In this document: positions 14,173-15,578 of the stretch, one piece after another
Layout of the letters: every line of letters begins with the position of its first letter
How positions within the stretch are numbered: the first letter of the stretch is position 1
Assembly (NCBI GenBank): GCA_934667505.1
Contig: CAKULY010000036.1
Span: 1-15,578 of the forward strand
DNA: 15,578 nucleotides
Direction: 5' to 3'
DNA from: an uncultured Treponema sp.
GTDB lineage: Bacteria; Spirochaetota; Spirochaetia; Treponematales; Treponemataceae
Made by a program: the position numbers and the translations under genes
Notes under the pieces: generated by a model
The model's database searches: none
Seen by the model: the letters and a program-made list of their open reading frames with translations, nothing else
Told to the model about the DNA's origin: nothing

Positions 14173-15399
14173 TTATTGTTTAGCAACAATTGCTGTTGAT
14201 TTTTTAGGATTTGCAGTATCCAAATTAACAGTTACCAAGAATGTTCCCTTAGAAATTGTGATTTCAAACGCCATATTGTCAGTTTCAATTTCAGGATCTG
14301 CACCATCGCTAGCACAACTTACAACTTTAATTTCATAGCTAGCTTTGTCACCAACTTTTCCAATGAACTTACATTCTTCTTCAAAACTTGCCTTTCCATT
14401 TTCATCTGCAGTTGCAAAACATTTTGGAGCATTCGCTTTAGATTCTTCATAAGATCCGCCCCAACTTGTAATAGGCCACTTACCTTTCCAACTAGAACCC
14501 CAAGGATTTCCATCAATATAGAATTCAGTACCTTCTGCTGCACCTGAAATTTCAAATTTAACAATATATTCTTCGATTTTTTCAACTTTCATGAAAACTT
14601 TTTGTTCAGAAGTAGTTTGAACATAGAATCGATAGTTGCTACCAGAGGCTAAGCCTGTGATTTTTGCATTGCCAACATCATTTGCATTTTCTTTTGTTTC
14701 AAGTTCAACATAGTCTTTTCCAACTTCAATAGTTGTTATACCATATTTCTTTTTCCAATCACTAGTTGAAAGAACAATTTGTTCTTCAGCAGCAGTAGCA
14801 GCTATATCTATTGAGTAGGTAAGGATTCCTTTTGCTTCGTTTTTAATAGGACTCCAAAGCAAGTAATCCTTTGTCATAGCAGAACCCCAACCGTTTATAG
14901 AACCAACTAAGTACATACCATCAAGATAGTATGGTACAGGTGGAACATTTGAAGAGCAGTCAACCTTAAGAGTTCCATTATTAAGGGCTGTTACGGTTAG
15001 TTTGTACTTTCCGTTTGCTTCAAGTCCACTGATAGTGCCATTCATAGCACCAAAACCATTATCTTCAGCTACGAATTTTGCACCAGTAGGCAAAGTTCCA
15101 CCAACCATCTTGTCGCCGCCAATCTGTCCGTCCCAAGATCCTGGTGTAGGAATAAATGCAAATACGATTTTTGCTGCATCTGCAGAGAATGGCACATTAT
15201 ATGTTCCAGCAGTTTCTGTCTCTTCAAATGCTACTACCGCACTAGCTGCATTACTCCAACCATTTATACTACCAGTAAGATAATATCCACCCGACAAATC
15301 AATCGGATTTATTATATCATCGTGCAAATCCCCAGCACAGCTTGCAAATCCAAAAAGAAGAGCAACGGCTGTTATTGCACTCATTATTAGTTTTTTCAT
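14173..15399 (-). CDS. putative starch-binding (SusE/SusF-like) surface lipoprotein
   Basis: This 408-aa lipoprotein has signal MKKLIMSAITAVALLFGFAS then Cys21. Two copies of one motif, YYLTGSINGWSNA (39-51) and MYLVGSINGWGSA (163-174), open two beta-rich modules of about 125 residues. A third module from about 284 contains FYIDGNPWGSSWKGKWPITSW. The (Y/M)-Y-L-(T/V)-G-(S)-N-GW pattern resembles the start of carbohydrate-binding repeats in Bacteroidetes SusE/SusF outer-membrane lipoproteins and related starch-binding modules, and aromatic Trp residues could stack on glucan. No catalytic motif is seen. A GAGGAG ribosome site (15406-15411) precedes the ATG. The next gene in the same direction is a GH13 amylase, which supports a glucan-capture role. 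Family assignment is by motif only. Confidence 0.72.
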   Translation of the reverse strand: MKKLIMSAITAVALLFGFASCAGDLHDDIINPIDLSGGYYLTGSINGWSNAASAVVAFEETETAGTYNVPFSADAAKIVFAFIPTPGSWDGQIGGDKMVGGTLPTGAKFVAEDNGFGAMNGTISGLEANGKYKLTVTALNNGTLKVDCSSNVPPVPYYLDGMYLVGSINGWGSAMTKDYLLWSPIKNEAKGILTYSIDIAATAAEEQIVLSTSDWKKKYGITTIEVGKDYVELETKENANDVGNAKITGLASGSNYRFYVQTTSEQKVFMKVEKIEEYIVKFEISGAAEGTEFYIDGNPWGSSWKGKWPITSWGGSYEESKANAPKCFATADENGKASFEEECKFIGKVGDKASYEIKVVSCASDGADPEIETDNMAFEITISKGTFLVTVNLDTANPKKSTAIVAKQ

Positions 15400-15405
15400 T
15401 TAATT

Positions 15406-15411
15406 CTCCTC
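15406..15411 (-). promoter_or_regulatory. strong ribosome binding site of the binding lipoprotein
   Basis: GAGGAG on the minus strand lies about 6 nt before the ATG at 15397-15399. It suggests high translation and fixes the start. No clear promoter could be assigned in 15412-15578. Confidence 0.7.
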
Positions 15412-15547
15412 GTTAAGAATTAGATTTCAAAAGCGTTTTAGATTGATGATTTTGGCTAGCACTTGCCTTTAAGGCTTGCACCTGCCAAATCACCATATTC
15501 CAATTCGCTTTCACCATTAGACAAATTGTTTTCCAACTTGCCCGAAG

Positions 15548-15575
15548 TTATGGCAAACAAGGATGCTTGCCATAA
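15548..15575. repeat. 9-bp perfect inverted repeat at the window edge
   Basis: TTATGGCAA (15548-15556) and TTGCCATAA (15567-15575) pair perfectly around 10 nt. There is no T-run inside the window. It lies about 150 nt upstream of the binding lipoprotein and could be an operator, a repeat or the end of an upstream gene; the window stops too soon to say. Confidence 0.45.
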
Positions 15576-15578
15576 TTG

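Noticed and set aside
15428..15440. AAAAGCGTTTT upstream of the binding lipoprotein as a LacI-type or catabolite operator
   Set aside because: It is only an AT-arm palindrome with a mismatched centre. It is too weak to call without a regulator gene or further copies.
15456..15578. Minus-strand frame open from the window edge to TAG at 15456-15458, with polar translation ending GDLAGASLKGKC
   Set aside because: Forty open codons at an edge are expected fairly often by chance, and the stretch contains an inverted repeat. It could be the tail of an upstream gene, but nothing confirms it.

Overview
This window looks like chromosomal DNA of a host-associated treponeme (phylum Spirochaetota). This placement is an inference. 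It rests on the AT-rich composition, several exported lipoproteins with relaxed lipoboxes, a single-chain class II-type PurL, a decayed Rpn/PD-(D/E)XK transposase-like gene of a kind that is abundant in treponemes, and intergenic hairpin repeats. No rRNA, tRNA or taxon-specific marker is present, so the genus is likely but not proven.

Layout. Positions 1-566 hold no convincing gene. They contain a 17-bp inverted repeat enclosing regularly spaced A-tracts, then a dense run of short hairpins ending in a 16-bp stem. Immediately after that stem, in the same direction, lies the 3' part of an Rpn-family gene (567-1067, no N-terminus). All confident genes are on the minus strand. From right to left they form three blocks. 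(A) 15399-10844: a starch/oligosaccharide-binding-type lipoprotein with two near-identical motifs, an intercistronic terminator, then a large GH13 alpha-amylase lipoprotein. (B) A small basic protein (10560-10309) between two inverted repeat copies, then an orphan branched-chain-amino-acid-type substrate-binding lipoprotein (10123-8978) closed by a strong terminator. (C) purL (8860-4889), a thioredoxin-like/TPR lipoprotein (4793-3774), and two tandem CNNM/CorC-family membrane proteins (3761-2496 and 2499-1201), with a terminator-like hairpin after the last.

How the genes work together. Block A is a compact surface glycan-degrading unit. One lipoprotein probably holds the polymer and the other, with a chitobiase-C-like N-domain, a GH13 barrel, an Ig-like domain and a glucodextranase-C-like domain, cuts it. 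No SusC/SusD-like porin pair is seen. In block C the two CNNM proteins are probably co-translated (GTGA overlap), and the lipoprotein lies 12 nt upstream of them. The link with purL may be only transcriptional.

Most notable points: the two-lipoprotein amylase locus with a terminator between its genes; two start codons (purL and the 83-aa gene) that each sit 6 nt after a perfect TATAAT, suggesting leaderless mRNAs; a 196-bp element with 18-bp terminal inverted repeats and a related solo end near 1131; and the structured non-coding stretch at 79-558. No CRISPR array, intact insertion sequence, tRNA or origin was recognised.
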